Below, piece after piece: positions 23,017 through 32,161 of a DNA stretch of 64,000 bases (position 1 is the stretch's first letter; every line of letters begins with the position of its first letter). The stretch covers positions 558,001 to 622,000 of the forward strand of contig NZ_BIXZ01000001.1 in NCBI RefSeq assembly GCF_005406125.1, read 5' to 3'. This DNA comes from Haloarcula mannanilytica (lineage in GTDB: Archaea > Halobacteriota > Halobacteria > Halobacteriales > Haloarculaceae). Both the position numbers and the translations under genes were made by a program. The notes under the pieces were generated by a model, which made no database searches, was not told the DNA's origin, and worked only from the letters and a program-made list of their open reading frames with translations.

Positions 23017-23715
23017 TCACTCCTGTGTGTCCAGGGCGTCCAGCGCGTCCACGTCGGCGGACATGTCGAGTTCTTTGACGGCGTCGGTGTCCGCCGAGAT
23101 GTGTGTCTCGCGGTCAACGTCGTAGTCCAGTTGGTCGATGAGATGGACGAACGAGCCGGGGTCGGGGATGAGGAATATGCGAAGCGAGAACGCCACGTCG
23201 CTCTCCTTGATGTCGACAAGCGAGTCGAGCACGATAGTCAGCGAGTCCCGGCGGACGTGCGAGAGGGCCTTGTCGGCGATTTCGGTCGCGTCGTCCTGGA
23301 CGACCGTCGGCGTCCCCATGTTGATGGTCGCGTCCAGCGTGTTCGCGATACCGTCGATGAATCCCGACGTGAGGATATTGCACATCTCCTGGAGCGCGGA
23401 CTCGTGCAGTTGTGTGAACCCGTCATCGACGCTGGAGCCGGTCATCAGCTCCGCGATCTCGGCGGCTGTCTCGGTCTCGAAGGTCATCAGAAAGACGCCG
23501 TAGGGCGGCTCTGTCAGTCGAACTCTGGCGCTGTAGATGGTCCCCCCGCCCATCTCCGTGGCGATGTCCTCCGGCTGGACGAACGAGAGGCTCTTGATTT
23601 CGACGGCGGCGTCGACGCCGGCCAGCGTCGCCAGCGAGTCGGCGACCTGCTCGGCTCCGTCCTGAATGAGTCTGGTGATGAGTGTGAGTTTCCGGATATC
23701 GATGAGAAGCGGCAT
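23017..23715 (-). CDS. CheC-like chemotaxis phosphatase
   Basis: A 232-residue CheC/CheX-family protein, predicted to dephosphorylate CheY-P or to bind CheD in archaeal taxis. The family active-site helix is seen once, as HESALQEMCNILTSGFIDG with Glu110 and Asn113. The first helix, which in two-site CheC proteins carries another E-x2-N pair, reads LITRLIQDGAEQVADSL and lacks it, so only one site looks competent. The C-terminal region after about 200 is acidic and low in complexity. No other che gene is in the window. Start at ATG 23715, three residues inside a longer frame. Confidence 0.82.
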   Translation of the reverse strand: MPLLIDIRKLTLITRLIQDGAEQVADSLATLAGVDAAVEIKSLSFVQPEDIATEMGGGTIYSARVRLTEPPYGVFLMTFETETAAEIAELMTGSSVDDGFTQLHESALQEMCNILTSGFIDGIANTLDATINMGTPTVVQDDATEIADKALSHVRRDSLTIVLDSLVDIKESDVAFSLRIFLIPDPGSFVHLIDQLDYDVDRETHISADTDAVKELDMSADVDALDALDTQE

Positions 23716-23850
23716 TGGACACAATCATGATCTACGGTATGTTACCGTTTTCGGTCAGACCGGAACCCGATGACGGAGCGGTGGCCCACCGTAACGCTCA
23801 TTACCACTGGCTGACACGGCTCCGATGGGGAGCGTGCTATTCCGTGTCTC

Positions 23851-23867
23851 ACCCGTCATCGACGGGT
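23851..23867. repeat. Perfect short inverted repeat upstream of hisC
   Basis: ACCCGTC-ATC-GACGGGT, a 7-base perfect stem, lies in the 257-base gap between cheC and hisC, about 106 bases before the hisC start. The rest of that gap has no gene. Confidence 0.4.
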
Positions 23868-23972
23868 TTCACACGGGAGGCCGCCAGCGGATTTCTATGC
23901 GAGACTAACTGGAGAGCCGCGGCCACGCCCGATGTGAGCACGCTTAAGCCGCCCCGTCCGTTTTGCACAGCC

Positions 23973-25055
23973 ATGGAACCACGGGACCTCTCCGCTCACA
24001 CTGTCTACCGGGCAGGTCGCGGTATCGAGGAGGTCGCCCGGGAACTCGGTCTCGACCCGGACGACATGGTGAAGCTGGCGTCGAACGAGAACATGTACGG
24101 CCCGAGTCCGAAAGCCGTCGAAGCGATCCGCGGCGCGGCCGAGCGGATGCACTCCTATCCGAAGGCCTCCCACGCCGACCTCGTTGACGAATTGGCTGAC
24201 AAGTGGGACGTAACGCCGGAACAGGTGTGGCTGAGCAACGGCGGCGACGGCGCACTTGACTGTCTGGCCCGAGCGATGCTTGACCCCGGACAGGACGTAC
24301 TCGTCCCGTCGCCGGGCTTCGCGTACTACGCGATGAGCGCCCGCTATCACCACGGCGAGGTCACCGAGTACACGCTCTCGAAGGCCGACGACTTCGCTCA
24401 GACCGCCGACACCGTCCTGAAAGACTACGACGGCGAGCGCATCGTCTACCTCACAAGCCCACACAACCCGACCGGCGCGGAGTTTTCGACCGACGCGGTC
24501 CGAACAATCGCCGAGGAGACCGACGAACAGACGCTGGTCGTCGTCGACGAGGCCTACGGGGAGTTCTCCGAGCAGCCGAGTAAGCGGCCGTTGCTTGACG
24601 ACCGCGACGACGTAGCGCTCCTGCGGACCTTCTCTAAGGCCTACGGGCTCGCCGGCGTTCGGCTCGGCTACGCGGTCGTCCCCGAGGACTGGGCCGACGC
24701 TTACGCCCGTATCAACACGCCGTTCTCGGCCAGTGAACTCGCTTGCCGGGCCGGGCTGGCGGCGCTTGAGGACGACGACCACGTCGAGCGCTCCGTCGAC
24801 ACCGCCGCGTGGGCCCGCGAATACATCGCCGAGGAACTCGACGCACCGACCTGGGACAGCGCGGGGAACTTCATCCTCGCTGCGGTCGGCGACGCCTCAG
24901 CCGTCGCGGACGCCGCCCAGGAGCGGGGTATCATCATCCGCGACTGCTCCTCGTTCGGGCTGCCCGAATGCATCAGAATTACCTGCGGGACCCGCGAGGA
25001 CACCGAGCGTGCCGTCTCGGTGCTGAACGAGGTCATCGAGGTGGTCGAGGCGTGA
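23973..25055 (+). CDS. hisC: Histidinol-phosphate aminotransferase
   Basis: A 360-residue class I/II PLP-dependent aminotransferase converting imidazole-acetol phosphate and glutamate to histidinol phosphate. Visible features are KLASNENMYGPSP near 34, YLTSPHNPTGAEF near 165, the VVVDEAYGEF strand, and the PLP lysine in LRTFSKAYGLAGVRLGY near 220, with the phosphate-binding RITCGTRED at the C-terminus. The start is the ATG at 23973; the frame is open further upstream but that part is not family-like. It is the first gene of a three-gene overlapping operon. Confidence 0.92.
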   Translation: MEPRDLSAHTVYRAGRGIEEVARELGLDPDDMVKLASNENMYGPSPKAVEAIRGAAERMHSYPKASHADLVDELADKWDVTPEQVWLSNGGDGALDCLARAMLDPGQDVLVPSPGFAYYAMSARYHHGEVTEYTLSKADDFAQTADTVLKDYDGERIVYLTSPHNPTGAEFSTDAVRTIAEETDEQTLVVVDEAYGEFSEQPSKRPLLDDRDDVALLRTFSKAYGLAGVRLGYAVVPEDWADAYARINTPFSASELACRAGLAALEDDDHVERSVDTAAWAREYIAEELDAPTWDSAGNFILAAVGDASAVADAAQERGIIIRDCSSFGLPECIRITCGTREDTERAVSVLNEVIEVVEA

Positions 25056-25558
25056 GAGTCGCCGTCACCGGCACGCCGGGCACGGGCAAGACCACGGCGA
25101 CGGAGTGCCTCGACACCGACCTCGACGTGCTCCATCTCAACGATGTCATCAAAGACGAGGGGTTCTCGACGGGTATCGACGAGGACCGCGGGAGCCTCGT
25201 CGCGGACCTCGACAAATTGTCCGAGTGGCTCGATGGCCGCGACGACGTGCTGTTCGAGTCCCACCTCGCACATCACTTCGAGGCTGACCGCGTGATTGTG
25301 CTGCGAGCGCACCCTGAAACCATCGTCGAACGGCTCCGGGAGCGCGGCGACGACGATTCGAAGGCCTACGAGAACGCGGAGTCGGAAGCCCTCGATGTAA
25401 TTCTCGGGGAATCCGTCGAGGAACACGGCATGGAGTCCGTCTACGAGATCGAGACGACGGACCGGGACCCCGACGAGGTGGCGAGTGAAATCAGCGCCGT
25501 CGTGGACGGCGAGCGCGAGCCGAGTGCGGGGACCGTCTCCTACATCGACTGGCTATGA
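25052..25558 (+). CDS. AK6/Fap7-type nucleoside monophosphate kinase
   Basis: A 168-residue adenylate-kinase-like ATPase of the AK6/hCINAP/Fap7 type, which in eukaryotes and archaea also helps late small-subunit rRNA maturation. The Walker A loop GTPGTGKTT begins at residue 7; the NMP-binding ESHLAHHF and VLRAHPETIVERLRERG follow, and YENAESEALDVIL is typical of AK6. It starts with GTG at 25052 overlapping the hisC stop, and its end overlaps the next gene (ATGA at 25555). Confidence 0.88.
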   Translation: MRVAVTGTPGTGKTTATECLDTDLDVLHLNDVIKDEGFSTGIDEDRGSLVADLDKLSEWLDGRDDVLFESHLAHHFEADRVIVLRAHPETIVERLRERGDDDSKAYENAESEALDVILGESVEEHGMESVYEIETTDRDPDEVASEISAVVDGEREPSAGTVSYIDWL

Positions 25559-26163
25559 CGCTCGATAAATTCCGCCCGCTGGCCGACCGCGCGCTCGGGC
25601 CGTTCGTCAGCGCGGCCAAGGTCGCTGGCCTCTCGCCCAACGGCGTCAGCGTCATCGCCTTCCTGCTCGCGCTGGGGGCCGGCGGGGTGTACGCTGTCGC
25701 GACGCGTGACCCGCTGCTGTATCTCGGCGGCGCAGTGCTGGTCTTCCTGAACGGCTGGCTCGATCTCGTGGACGGCGCGCTCGCGCGGGAACTGAACGTC
25801 GCCTCCTCCGGCGGCGACCTGCTCGACCACGTACTGGACCGCTACGCCGACATCGGCATCATCGTCGGCCTCGCGGCCGGCGTGAGCCAGTGGGAACTGG
25901 GCATCGCCGCCGTCACCGGCGTCCTGATGACCTCCTATCTCGGGACCCAGGCACAAGCGGTCGGCCTCGACCGCGTCTACGGCGGCCTGCTCGGTCGCGC
26001 CGACCGGCTTGCGCTCGTAGGTATCGTGACCGGTGTGGCTGCATTCGTCCAAACCACGCTGACTGGGCTGACACTCGTGGGCTGGCTGCTCGTCGTCTTC
26101 GCCGTCGTCGGCCACGTCACCGCCGCCCAGCGGTTCTATCACGCGATGAGAGCGCTGGAGTAG
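25555..26163 (+). CDS. CDP-alcohol phosphatidyltransferase family enzyme
   Basis: A 202-residue integral membrane enzyme that transfers an alcohol phosphate onto a CDP-activated diether lipid, as in archaetidyl-glycerol, -serine or -inositol synthesis. The family signature DG-x2-AR-x8-G-x3-D-x3-D is complete: DGALAR, then GDLLDHVLD. Five to six helices are predicted. Which head group is used cannot be told. It is the last gene of the hisC operon. Confidence 0.88.
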   Translation: MTLDKFRPLADRALGPFVSAAKVAGLSPNGVSVIAFLLALGAGGVYAVATRDPLLYLGGAVLVFLNGWLDLVDGALARELNVASSGGDLLDHVLDRYADIGIIVGLAAGVSQWELGIAAVTGVLMTSYLGTQAQAVGLDRVYGGLLGRADRLALVGIVTGVAAFVQTTLTGLTLVGWLLVVFAVVGHVTAAQRFYHAMRALE

Positions 26164-26174
26164 TCAGCGCACCA

Positions 26175-26180
26175 TTTATA
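26175..26180 (+). promoter_or_regulatory. TATA box of the aMBF1 gene
   Basis: TTTATA lies 25-30 bases before the ATG at 26205, pointing to an independent, leaderless transcript for the bridging-factor gene although it follows the hisC operon by only 41 bases. Confidence 0.6.
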
Positions 26181-26204
26181 CCGCGCCCAGTCCAAGCCGT
26201 CGGT

Positions 26205-26735
26205 ATGGTTCAGTGCGAGATGTGCGGGACGGAGGTTTCGTCTCCGAACCGCGTCAAAATCGAAGGGGCCGAACTCGACGTTTGCGACGAGTGTACCGAC
26301 TTCGGCACGGAGGTCAAGACGGAGGAAACGTCCTCCACGTCGACGAAGTACTCAACGTCGTCTTCGTCTTCATCGTCGTCGAGTTCGTCCTCGACATCGA
26401 GTTCATCGGGTGGTGGCGGCTCCGGCGGCCGTCGCCGGGACATGTTCGACGAGATGGACGAGATCGCACAGGATTACCACGACCGAATCCGCAAGGGTCG
26501 AGAGTCCCAGGGTCTCAGTCAAGAGGAACTCGCCAAGCAACTCAACGAGAAGGCGAGCCTCATCCGGAAGCTCGAACAGGGCAACTCCCTGCCCAGTGAC
26601 GAGGTGCAGTCGAAACTCGAAAACGCGCTCGATATCTCGCTGAGCGCCGGCGGCAGCGCCGACGAGACCGAGTGGTCCGGCGGCAGTAGCGACGGCGAGT
26701 ACACACTCGGCGATGTCGTAAAGCGGAAAGACTAG
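26205..26735 (+). CDS. Archaeal multiprotein bridging factor aMBF1
   Basis: A 176-residue homologue of multiprotein bridging factor 1, a ribosome- and transcription-associated protein. It has an N-terminal zinc ribbon (Cys4, Cys7, Cys27, Cys30 in CEMCG and CDECTD), a long Ser/Thr/Gly linker (about 43-75) with a run of 12 serines, and a Cro/C1-type helix-turn-helix (about 90-150, SQEELAKQLNEKASLIRKLE). The Ser-rich linker is longer than usual. The C-terminal GEYTLGDVVKRKD matches the family end. Confidence 0.9.
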   Translation: MVQCEMCGTEVSSPNRVKIEGAELDVCDECTDFGTEVKTEETSSTSTKYSTSSSSSSSSSSSSTSSSSGGGGSGGRRRDMFDEMDEIAQDYHDRIRKGRESQGLSQEELAKQLNEKASLIRKLEQGNSLPSDEVQSKLENALDISLSAGGSADETEWSGGSSDGEYTLGDVVKRKD

Positions 26736-26736
26736 A

Positions 26737-27297
26737 TCATAGCTGCAGGTCGTCTTTCTCGACATCGAGTTCGTCCGCGAGCGACTCGACGTTCGCCGAG
26801 ATGGTTTCGATATCGTCCTGCAGTTGCTGATACCGCGTGCTGTCCTGTAGCTCCTGTCCGGTTTTCTCGACGCGGAGGACGTTTCGCTTGAGCTTCTTCG
26901 AGGTTAGCTTCTGGAGGCGTTCGTTGTACTCCCGGATCTTGTACAGTCGGTCGACGACCTCCTGCAGGTCATCTCGGGTGACGGGCTTGACGAGGTAGTC
27001 GTCGACGCGCATCTCGATGATGTCGAAGTCCGGATCGACGGCGGTCACCATCGCGACGCGGCAGCGAAGGCCCTGTTCTTCGATCTGTGCGAGCACCTCG
27101 TTGCCGGAGACGACTGGCATCCGGCGGTCGAGCAGCACCACGTCGATGTCGGACGACAGCATCTCTAACCCCTCTTCACCGCTGTAGGCCGTCTGGACGT
27201 GATACTGGTCGCTGAGGTAGTCAGTGTACAGATCGGCCAGGTGTTGCTCATCCTCGACAATCAGAACGGTCGGTGTGTCGTCATCCCCTGCTGTCAC
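26737..27297 (-). CDS. HalX-type response regulator
   Basis: A 186-residue single-receiver response regulator. The receiver domain (about 8-120) has the acidic pair in VLIVEDEQ, the phospho-acceptor Asp in [13 protein letters not shown], and the lysine in YLVKPVT. The C-terminal part is a helical coiled-coil HalX domain ([19 protein letters not shown] onward) in place of a DNA-binding domain. The start is GTG at 27297, giving MTAGDDDT; the open frame upstream runs through an AATTATT promoter-like element. No partner kinase is adjacent; output may be through protein contact. Confidence 0.85.
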   Translation of the reverse strand: MTAGDDDTPTVLIVEDEQHLADLYTDYLSDQYHVQTAYSGEEGLEMLSSDIDVVLLDRRMPVVSGNEVLAQIEEQGLRCRVAMVTAVDPDFDIIEMRVDDYLVKPVTRDDLQEVVDRLYKIREYNERLQKLTSKKLKRNVLRVEKTGQELQDSTRYQQLQDDIETISANVESLADELDVEKDDLQL

Positions 27298-27435
27298 GGC
27301 TTGTCTCGTTTCTTCTCTCGTCTGGACAGTAATAATTGTCTCCCCCGAGCGGCGGATCTGACCGACGGAGGCGGGTGCCCTCGTCCCAGCGGCGGCTTCG
27401 CAATCTATTTCCCGACAGCAGCCGGTGGGTTCGGT

Positions 27436-28083
27436 ATGTTCGTCCTTGTTAATCTGAAGGCGTACCCGTGTGATCCGGTCGAGGTAGCGACAGCCGCTGC
27501 CGACGTGAGCGACGACTCCGGCGTTCGCGTCGCCGTCGCACCACAGGCCGCACAGATCGGCGCTGTTGCCGAAACCGGCGTCGAGACGTGGGCGCAGCAC
27601 ATCAGCGCCGTCGAACACGGCAGCCACACCGGCAGTACCCTCGCCGAAGCCGCCGCGGACGCCGGCGCTGTCGGGACGCTCCTGAACCACTCCGAGAACC
27701 GACTCAAGCTCGCGGACATCGACGGCGCGCTCGACGCCGCCGACCGCGCGGACCTCGAAACAATCGTCTGTGCGAACAACCCCGCACAGATCGGCGCGGC
27801 CGCTGCGCTCGACCCCGACGGCGTGGCCGTCGAACCGCCGGAACTCATCGGCACCGGCACGCCCGTCAGCAAGGCCGACCCGGACATCGTGACCGGCGCA
27901 GTCGACGCCGCCGCCCGCGTCAACGGCGACGTGGACGTGCTCTGTGGCGCTGGCATCTCGACGGGCGAAGACCTCGTGTCCGCGAGCGATCTCGGCGCAA
28001 GCGGTGTCCTGCTGGCAAGCGGCGTCGCGAAGGCAGATGACCCGCGTGCGGCGCTCGAAGACCTCGTCGAACCGTTGCTGTAA
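27436..28083 (+). CDS. tpiA: Triosephosphate isomerase
   Basis: A 215-residue archaeal-type triosephosphate isomerase interconverting dihydroxyacetone phosphate and glyceraldehyde 3-phosphate. The N-terminal VNLKAY holds the catalytic lysine, the histidine-containing strand is TLLNHSENR, and the catalytic glutamate is in [12 protein letters not shown]. The length is normal for archaea, where the enzyme is shorter than in bacteria. It is divergent from the HalX regulator with 138 bases between. It would feed the aldolase and fructose cluster at 48 kb. Confidence 0.93.
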   Translation: MFVLVNLKAYPCDPVEVATAAADVSDDSGVRVAVAPQAAQIGAVAETGVETWAQHISAVEHGSHTGSTLAEAAADAGAVGTLLNHSENRLKLADIDGALDAADRADLETIVCANNPAQIGAAAALDPDGVAVEPPELIGTGTPVSKADPDIVTGAVDAAARVNGDVDVLCGAGISTGEDLVSASDLGASGVLLASGVAKADDPRAALEDLVEPLL

Positions 28084-28110
28084 AATCGCCGGTATCGCGG
28101 TACTGACTTT

Positions 28111-29964
28111 TCAGTCGCTGTCGCCGTCTAAAAACGCCGATTCGAGTCGAGCGACAACTGACTCGACTTCGTCCTCGTCGAGTCGGCCGTCGCTCTCTTC
28201 TCGGACCAGGTCCGTCAGTCGAGCGTCGTACTTCCCGCGGCCGACGTGTTCGACCAGCCCGCGGAGCCGGAGTTCCCTGTTTCGCGCGTAGGCCGCCGTC
28301 CGGTCGCCGGAGCCGCCCGCCGAGAAATGGGCGTTCAGCGGCGTCCCGGGTCCCTGTTCGCGGTAGTACGCCAGCATCCGCCGGGTCTTTCGCTCTAGCT
28401 CCTCGATATCGGCCCGCAAGTCACCGTAAACAGCGGGACCGTCGAAGTCGTCGCTCTCGCCGGCAGGAGAGTCGGTCTCCCCGCTCGATTCCTCGGCTTC
28501 GACAGCTTCTGCGATGGCCGCTTTCAGCGCGGCGTCGTCAGCGTCAGCGGTGTCCGTCTCAGCCTGCCCGTTCACTGGGACGGCCACCGCACCGTCGTCT
28601 GCGCTCGCTCCGTTCGTTGCTACGTCGGCGTTTGCGGCGTGACCGTTCGATGTCGGTTCGCCGTCCACGGTGCTGTCGTCCGTCGCTACTTCGTCATCCG
28701 CGCTACCGCCGTTCATCGCGGCCCCGTCCGCGGCAAAGGCGCTGAATGCGTCGCCGAATCCGCCGCCGGACGTGGCGTCGGCGGTCTCGTCCGGCTCCGG
28801 GGGCTGCTCGTCGCGGGTGCTGTCGGCATCTGTCTCGCTATCTGAATCCGAGGAGTCAGCGAACCGCTCGCGCTGGCGGCGCATCTTCTCCTGTTCCGTC
28901 CGGCCTGGGTTGTAATCCTCGGCCTGGCTCAACATGGCCTCGGTGAACTGCTCGGCCATCCGCGAGAGGTCCCGGGCGTCCTGCAGTTCCGCCTCCAGTT
29001 CGGCGATGCGGGAGTTCTTCTTGTCCAGTTCCTCGCGGAGTTCCTTGATACGGTTCTCCGTCTCCTGTTGTTCCTCGCTGATGGTCTCCAGTTCGGAGAC
29101 GAGGTCGTCGCTGACGGATTTGAGTTCAGGCCGCTCGAAGTCGTCGAGGCCGGGCGTCGCGCCGGCGTCGAACGTCTGCTTGCGGTGGAACTGGACCCGG
29201 CGGACCTGCTCGGCCCAGTCGTTCATCATGAACGCCTCGCCGTCGTCTAAGTCCTCGACGGCGTCAGCGTACTTGTTGTCGAGGATGCGCCCGACCACTT
29301 TCGTGTCGTTGTTCCATGTCAGGCGGTGCCAGACCAGCCAGTCGCACTGGGTGATGTAGTCCTTCTTCACGTCTGCCGGACGCTGGCTGATGCCGACGAT
29401 ACCCAGCCCGTGTTTCCGGCCGCGCTTCCCGATTTTGATGAGCATCTTCCCGACCTCGCCCATCGACCCCTTTTCGGGCATCCACTCGTGGCACTCCTCG
29501 ACGAGCATCAGGAACGGCTGTTTCTGCTTTTTGGCCTTGGCGAACAGTTGCTTGGCGACCTCGGTCAGCAGCGTCTCGGCCTCCTCCTCGTCGAGGAACG
29601 AGGAGATGTCCAGAATGATAGGGACGTTCTGTTCCAGCGCCAGCGAGGCGATTTTGCCGGCGTGGTCCTCTGTGACCTGGATGTCACACTCGTCGTCGCC
29701 GCCGACGTGAAGAATTTCGTACTCCTCTTTCAGGCCGTAGTACTCGCCGTCGATGTCGACGATGAGCAGGCCAAAGCCGTTGTCAAGCAGTTTCTCGGCG
29801 ACGACACTCGCCGTGTTCGATTTCCCGGATCCGCTCTTGCCGGTGATGAACCCCCGGCCGGTCAGCAGTTCCACCACCGGGAGATTGACAGTCTCGCCCG
29901 GCTCCCCGGTCCCACCCGGTCCCGCACTCGTTGTCGCGACAGTTATCTGTTCGGTCTCTGCCAT
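28111..29964 (-). CDS. HerA-like (DUF87) ATPase with acidic spacer and C-terminal domain
   Basis: A 617-residue FtsK/HerA-superfamily ATPase. The Walker A GKSGSGKSNT is at residues 42-51, Walker B in FGLLIVDIDGEYYG, and LMLVEECHEWMPEKG plus GIVGISQRPADV are typical of the DUF87 group. A coiled coil (about 285-345, ENRIKELREELDKKNSRIAE) is followed by a very acidic, low-complexity segment (about 365-520). A final domain (about 535-610) resembles a winged helix (NRELRLRGLVEHVGRGKYDA). No HerA-associated nuclease (NurA, Mre11, Rad50) is adjacent, so a role in DNA end resection is not supported; the target is unknown. Confidence 0.82.
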   Translation of the reverse strand: MAETEQITVATTSAGPGGTGEPGETVNLPVVELLTGRGFITGKSGSGKSNTASVVAEKLLDNGFGLLIVDIDGEYYGLKEEYEILHVGGDDECDIQVTEDHAGKIASLALEQNVPIILDISSFLDEEEAETLLTEVAKQLFAKAKKQKQPFLMLVEECHEWMPEKGSMGEVGKMLIKIGKRGRKHGLGIVGISQRPADVKKDYITQCDWLVWHRLTWNNDTKVVGRILDNKYADAVEDLDDGEAFMMNDWAEQVRRVQFHRKQTFDAGATPGLDDFERPELKSVSDDLVSELETISEEQQETENRIKELREELDKKNSRIAELEAELQDARDLSRMAEQFTEAMLSQAEDYNPGRTEQEKMRRQRERFADSSDSDSETDADSTRDEQPPEPDETADATSGGGFGDAFSAFAADGAAMNGGSADDEVATDDSTVDGEPTSNGHAANADVATNGASADDGAVAVPVNGQAETDTADADDAALKAAIAEAVEAEESSGETDSPAGESDDFDGPAVYGDLRADIEELERKTRRMLAYYREQGPGTPLNAHFSAGGSGDRTAAYARNRELRLRGLVEHVGRGKYDARLTDLVREESDGRLDEDEVESVVARLESAFLDGDSD

Positions 29965-30070
29965 GCGTTTCTGTCAAGATGGAGACGCTCACGCCCCATA
30001 ACTCTCCGTCAGACGACCATCAACTGTGAAACAGGTTCGGAATGGGTTCCCCGTGCTACCAGTTCCGAAG

Positions 30071-30334
30071 TCAGACTAACTTAGGCACCTGGAGAAAGAG
30101 GATGACAACAGTACCCACGACCACCGCCCAGAAGGCCAGGTCACCGATATTGAACGCCGCTGTGGAGCCTGTAACCATCTCGTACAGTGACCCAATGACC
30201 ATCCCAAGACCGGCGATGCCTGCCAAAACTATCGGTAAACTCGAATCCCCAGCAACGATTGCAGACACTGCACTGAGCCCGAAAACTGCACCATACGTCG
30301 CTAAACACACATAAAAAAGATAGAACCGTTTCAC
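30071..30334 (-). CDS. Small three-helix membrane protein
   Basis: An 87-residue hydrophobic protein with three predicted helices (about 3-22, 27-45 and 62-82), starting VKRFYLFYVCLATYG from GTG 30334. A GTG at 30355 would add seven residues. It is not recognised. The low-charge loops and the ending VPKLV give no functional clue. It lies between the HerA-like gene and a divergent hypothetical gene. Confidence 0.55.
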   Translation of the reverse strand: MKRFYLFYVCLATYGAVFGLSAVSAIVAGDSSLPIVLAGIAGLGMVIGSLYEMVTGSTAAFNIGDLAFWAVVVGTVVILFLQVPKLV

Positions 30335-30445
30335 ACCCGCACAGTAACGTTTCACTCGACAAAAACGTTCAGCCTGGCTCCGCAAGGGGTAACGGCTATT
30401 GTGGTGGCACACCATGTGACATCCGTTCGGTGGCCGGGGCTGTCC

Positions 30446-30793
30446 ATGGACAGATACGAGACGTTCGTCGAGGACGGAACGGTGTACGTCGGGAGTGACG
30501 ACGGCCCGCTGGAAGTCGCACCGCTCGACGACATCGTCGCGGCCGCCGGCGGCCCGGCCTGGACGATTACCTACTCCGAGGCTGAGAAAGAGCGCTACGC
30601 CGGTATGGATACCAGCGACGAGGGACTGGTGGTCGACGTGGTCGACATGTTACACGCGATGACTCACAGCCAGCGGTTCGTCGAGACGCTGGCAGCGCAC
30701 CCGACAGAAGTTTCAGCGGATGACACCATCTCACCGCGAGCGGGCTTGTTCGTCGGGAAACTTCTGGAGAATTTGGAACACGGTGTCGCCTGA
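30446..30793 (+). CDS. Hypothetical haloarchaeal protein
   Basis: A 115-residue acidic soluble protein from ATG 30446 (MDRYETFVEDG). It begins with two beta strands (TVYVGSDDGPLEVAPLDDI) and ends in helices (VDMLHAMTHSQRFVETLAAH, then FVGKLLENLEHGVA). The single histidine-rich stretch HAMTHSQ is notable but no motif is recognised. It converges with dinB with six bases between the stops. Confidence 0.6.
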   Translation: MDRYETFVEDGTVYVGSDDGPLEVAPLDDIVAAAGGPAWTITYSEAEKERYAGMDTSDEGLVVDVVDMLHAMTHSQRFVETLAAHPTEVSADDTISPRAGLFVGKLLENLEHGVA

Positions 30794-30799
30794 GAGCGA

Positions 30800-32161
30800 T
30801 TAGAAATCCGCGAGCGTGGTCTGGCCGGCCGGGAGTGAAATTCGCTCATCCTCGGCGTCTGGCCCTTTGTTCGCTGCATTTGCAGCGCTCTCGCTGCTCC
30901 CGTCGGCTTCCGCAAACGTCCCGAGACCGACCTGTCCTTCATCGGTTTCACCCGCAGGTGTCTCTGCGCCGTTGGTAGCCACTGAACTGTGGGTCGCCCC
31001 GCCAGTACCTGAGTCACCGCCGAACCCGTCCAGATTGGCCTGTTCGCCGGCCGAGAAATCCAGGTTCGAAACCCGGACCCCAACCTTCCGAACCGGGTCG
31101 TCGTCGAACTCCCCGAGGAGGTCCAGCGCGACGCGCCTGACGAGGTCGGGCTCCTCGACCGGGCCGGGGAGCGAACGGGCGCGCGTGTTCACATCGAAGG
31201 GCGGCGTTACGACCTTGATGCCGATCGTCTGGTAGCGCGCGCCCTTCCGCTTGGCGCGGTCGGCGACGGCGTCGGCGAGGGTACGGACCTGCCGGCATTT
31301 GGCCTCCATGTCGGCCGTCGCGTCGGTGAAGGCAGACTCCCGCGAGAGGCTCTTGGGGTCGCCTTTCGGCGTCACCGACCGCTCGTCCTCGCCGCGGGCG
31401 TAGCGGCGTATCTCGCGGCCGCGTTCGCCGAAGCGGTCGGACAGCAACTCAGGGTCAGCGGCCGCCAGATCGCCCGCGGTCTCGATGTCGAGTGAATCGA
31501 GTTCCCTGGCGGTAACCGGGCCGACGCCGTGGACATCCTCGACGGGCAGGTCGGCGAAGAACTCCCGGACGGTTCCGGGTTCCACGACGACGAGGCCATC
31601 CGGCTTGTCCCGGTCGCTGGCTACCTTCGCGGCGCTCATCGTCGGCGCGACGCCGACGCTCGCCGCCACGCCCACCTCCGCCTCGATAGTGTCTTTCAGC
31701 TCTTGTGCCCACGACTCGACGGTCTCCCAGGCGAGGTGATCGGTGACATCCAGGTACGCCTCATCGATACTCACCTCGCGGACGACATCCGCTTCCGCGT
31801 GGAGGATGTCCCGAACATCCGCGGCGACGGACTCGTAGAAGTCCATATCTACCGGGCGGTAGTACCCGGCCTCCTCGACATCCAGATCCGGGTCCTCAAC
31901 TGCCTCGACTTTGCGGGGGAGCCGTTCCAGCGCCTCGGAGATCGCCATCGCGGACTCGACGCCGTAGGCCCGCGCCTCGTAGCTCGCGGTGGCGACGGCC
32001 CCGTGGGTCGCGCCGTTCTCGTAGCCCATCCCGACGACGAGCGGCTCGCCCCTGAGTGCCGGCTCCCGCCGCTGTTCGCAGGCGGCGTAGAAACAGTCCA
32101 TGTCGACGTGCGCGACGATCTGTTCGGGGCCGCTGGTCCCAGGGAGCCGCGCGGCGTCCAT
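30800..32161 (-). CDS. dinB: DNA polymerase IV (Y-family) with PCNA-binding tail
   Basis: A 453-residue translesion polymerase of the DinB/Dpo4 family. The catalytic motif HVDMDCFYAACEQR is near residue 17, SIDEAYLDVTD near 141 carries the second metal-binding pair, the helix-hairpin-helix region follows DVHGVGPVTARELD, and the little finger domain spans about 265-375. After an acidic, Gly/Ser-rich linker (about 376-440) the protein ends QTTLADF, a good PIP box for binding the PCNA clamp. All catalytic residues look intact. Confidence 0.93.
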   Translation of the reverse strand: MDAARLPGTSGPEQIVAHVDMDCFYAACEQRREPALRGEPLVVGMGYENGATHGAVATASYEARAYGVESAMAISEALERLPRKVEAVEDPDLDVEEAGYYRPVDMDFYESVAADVRDILHAEADVVREVSIDEAYLDVTDHLAWETVESWAQELKDTIEAEVGVAASVGVAPTMSAAKVASDRDKPDGLVVVEPGTVREFFADLPVEDVHGVGPVTARELDSLDIETAGDLAAADPELLSDRFGERGREIRRYARGEDERSVTPKGDPKSLSRESAFTDATADMEAKCRQVRTLADAVADRAKRKGARYQTIGIKVVTPPFDVNTRARSLPGPVEEPDLVRRVALDLLGEFDDDPVRKVGVRVSNLDFSAGEQANLDGFGGDSGTGGATHSSVATNGAETPAGETDEGQVGLGTFAEADGSSESAANAANKGPDAEDERISLPAGQTTLADF

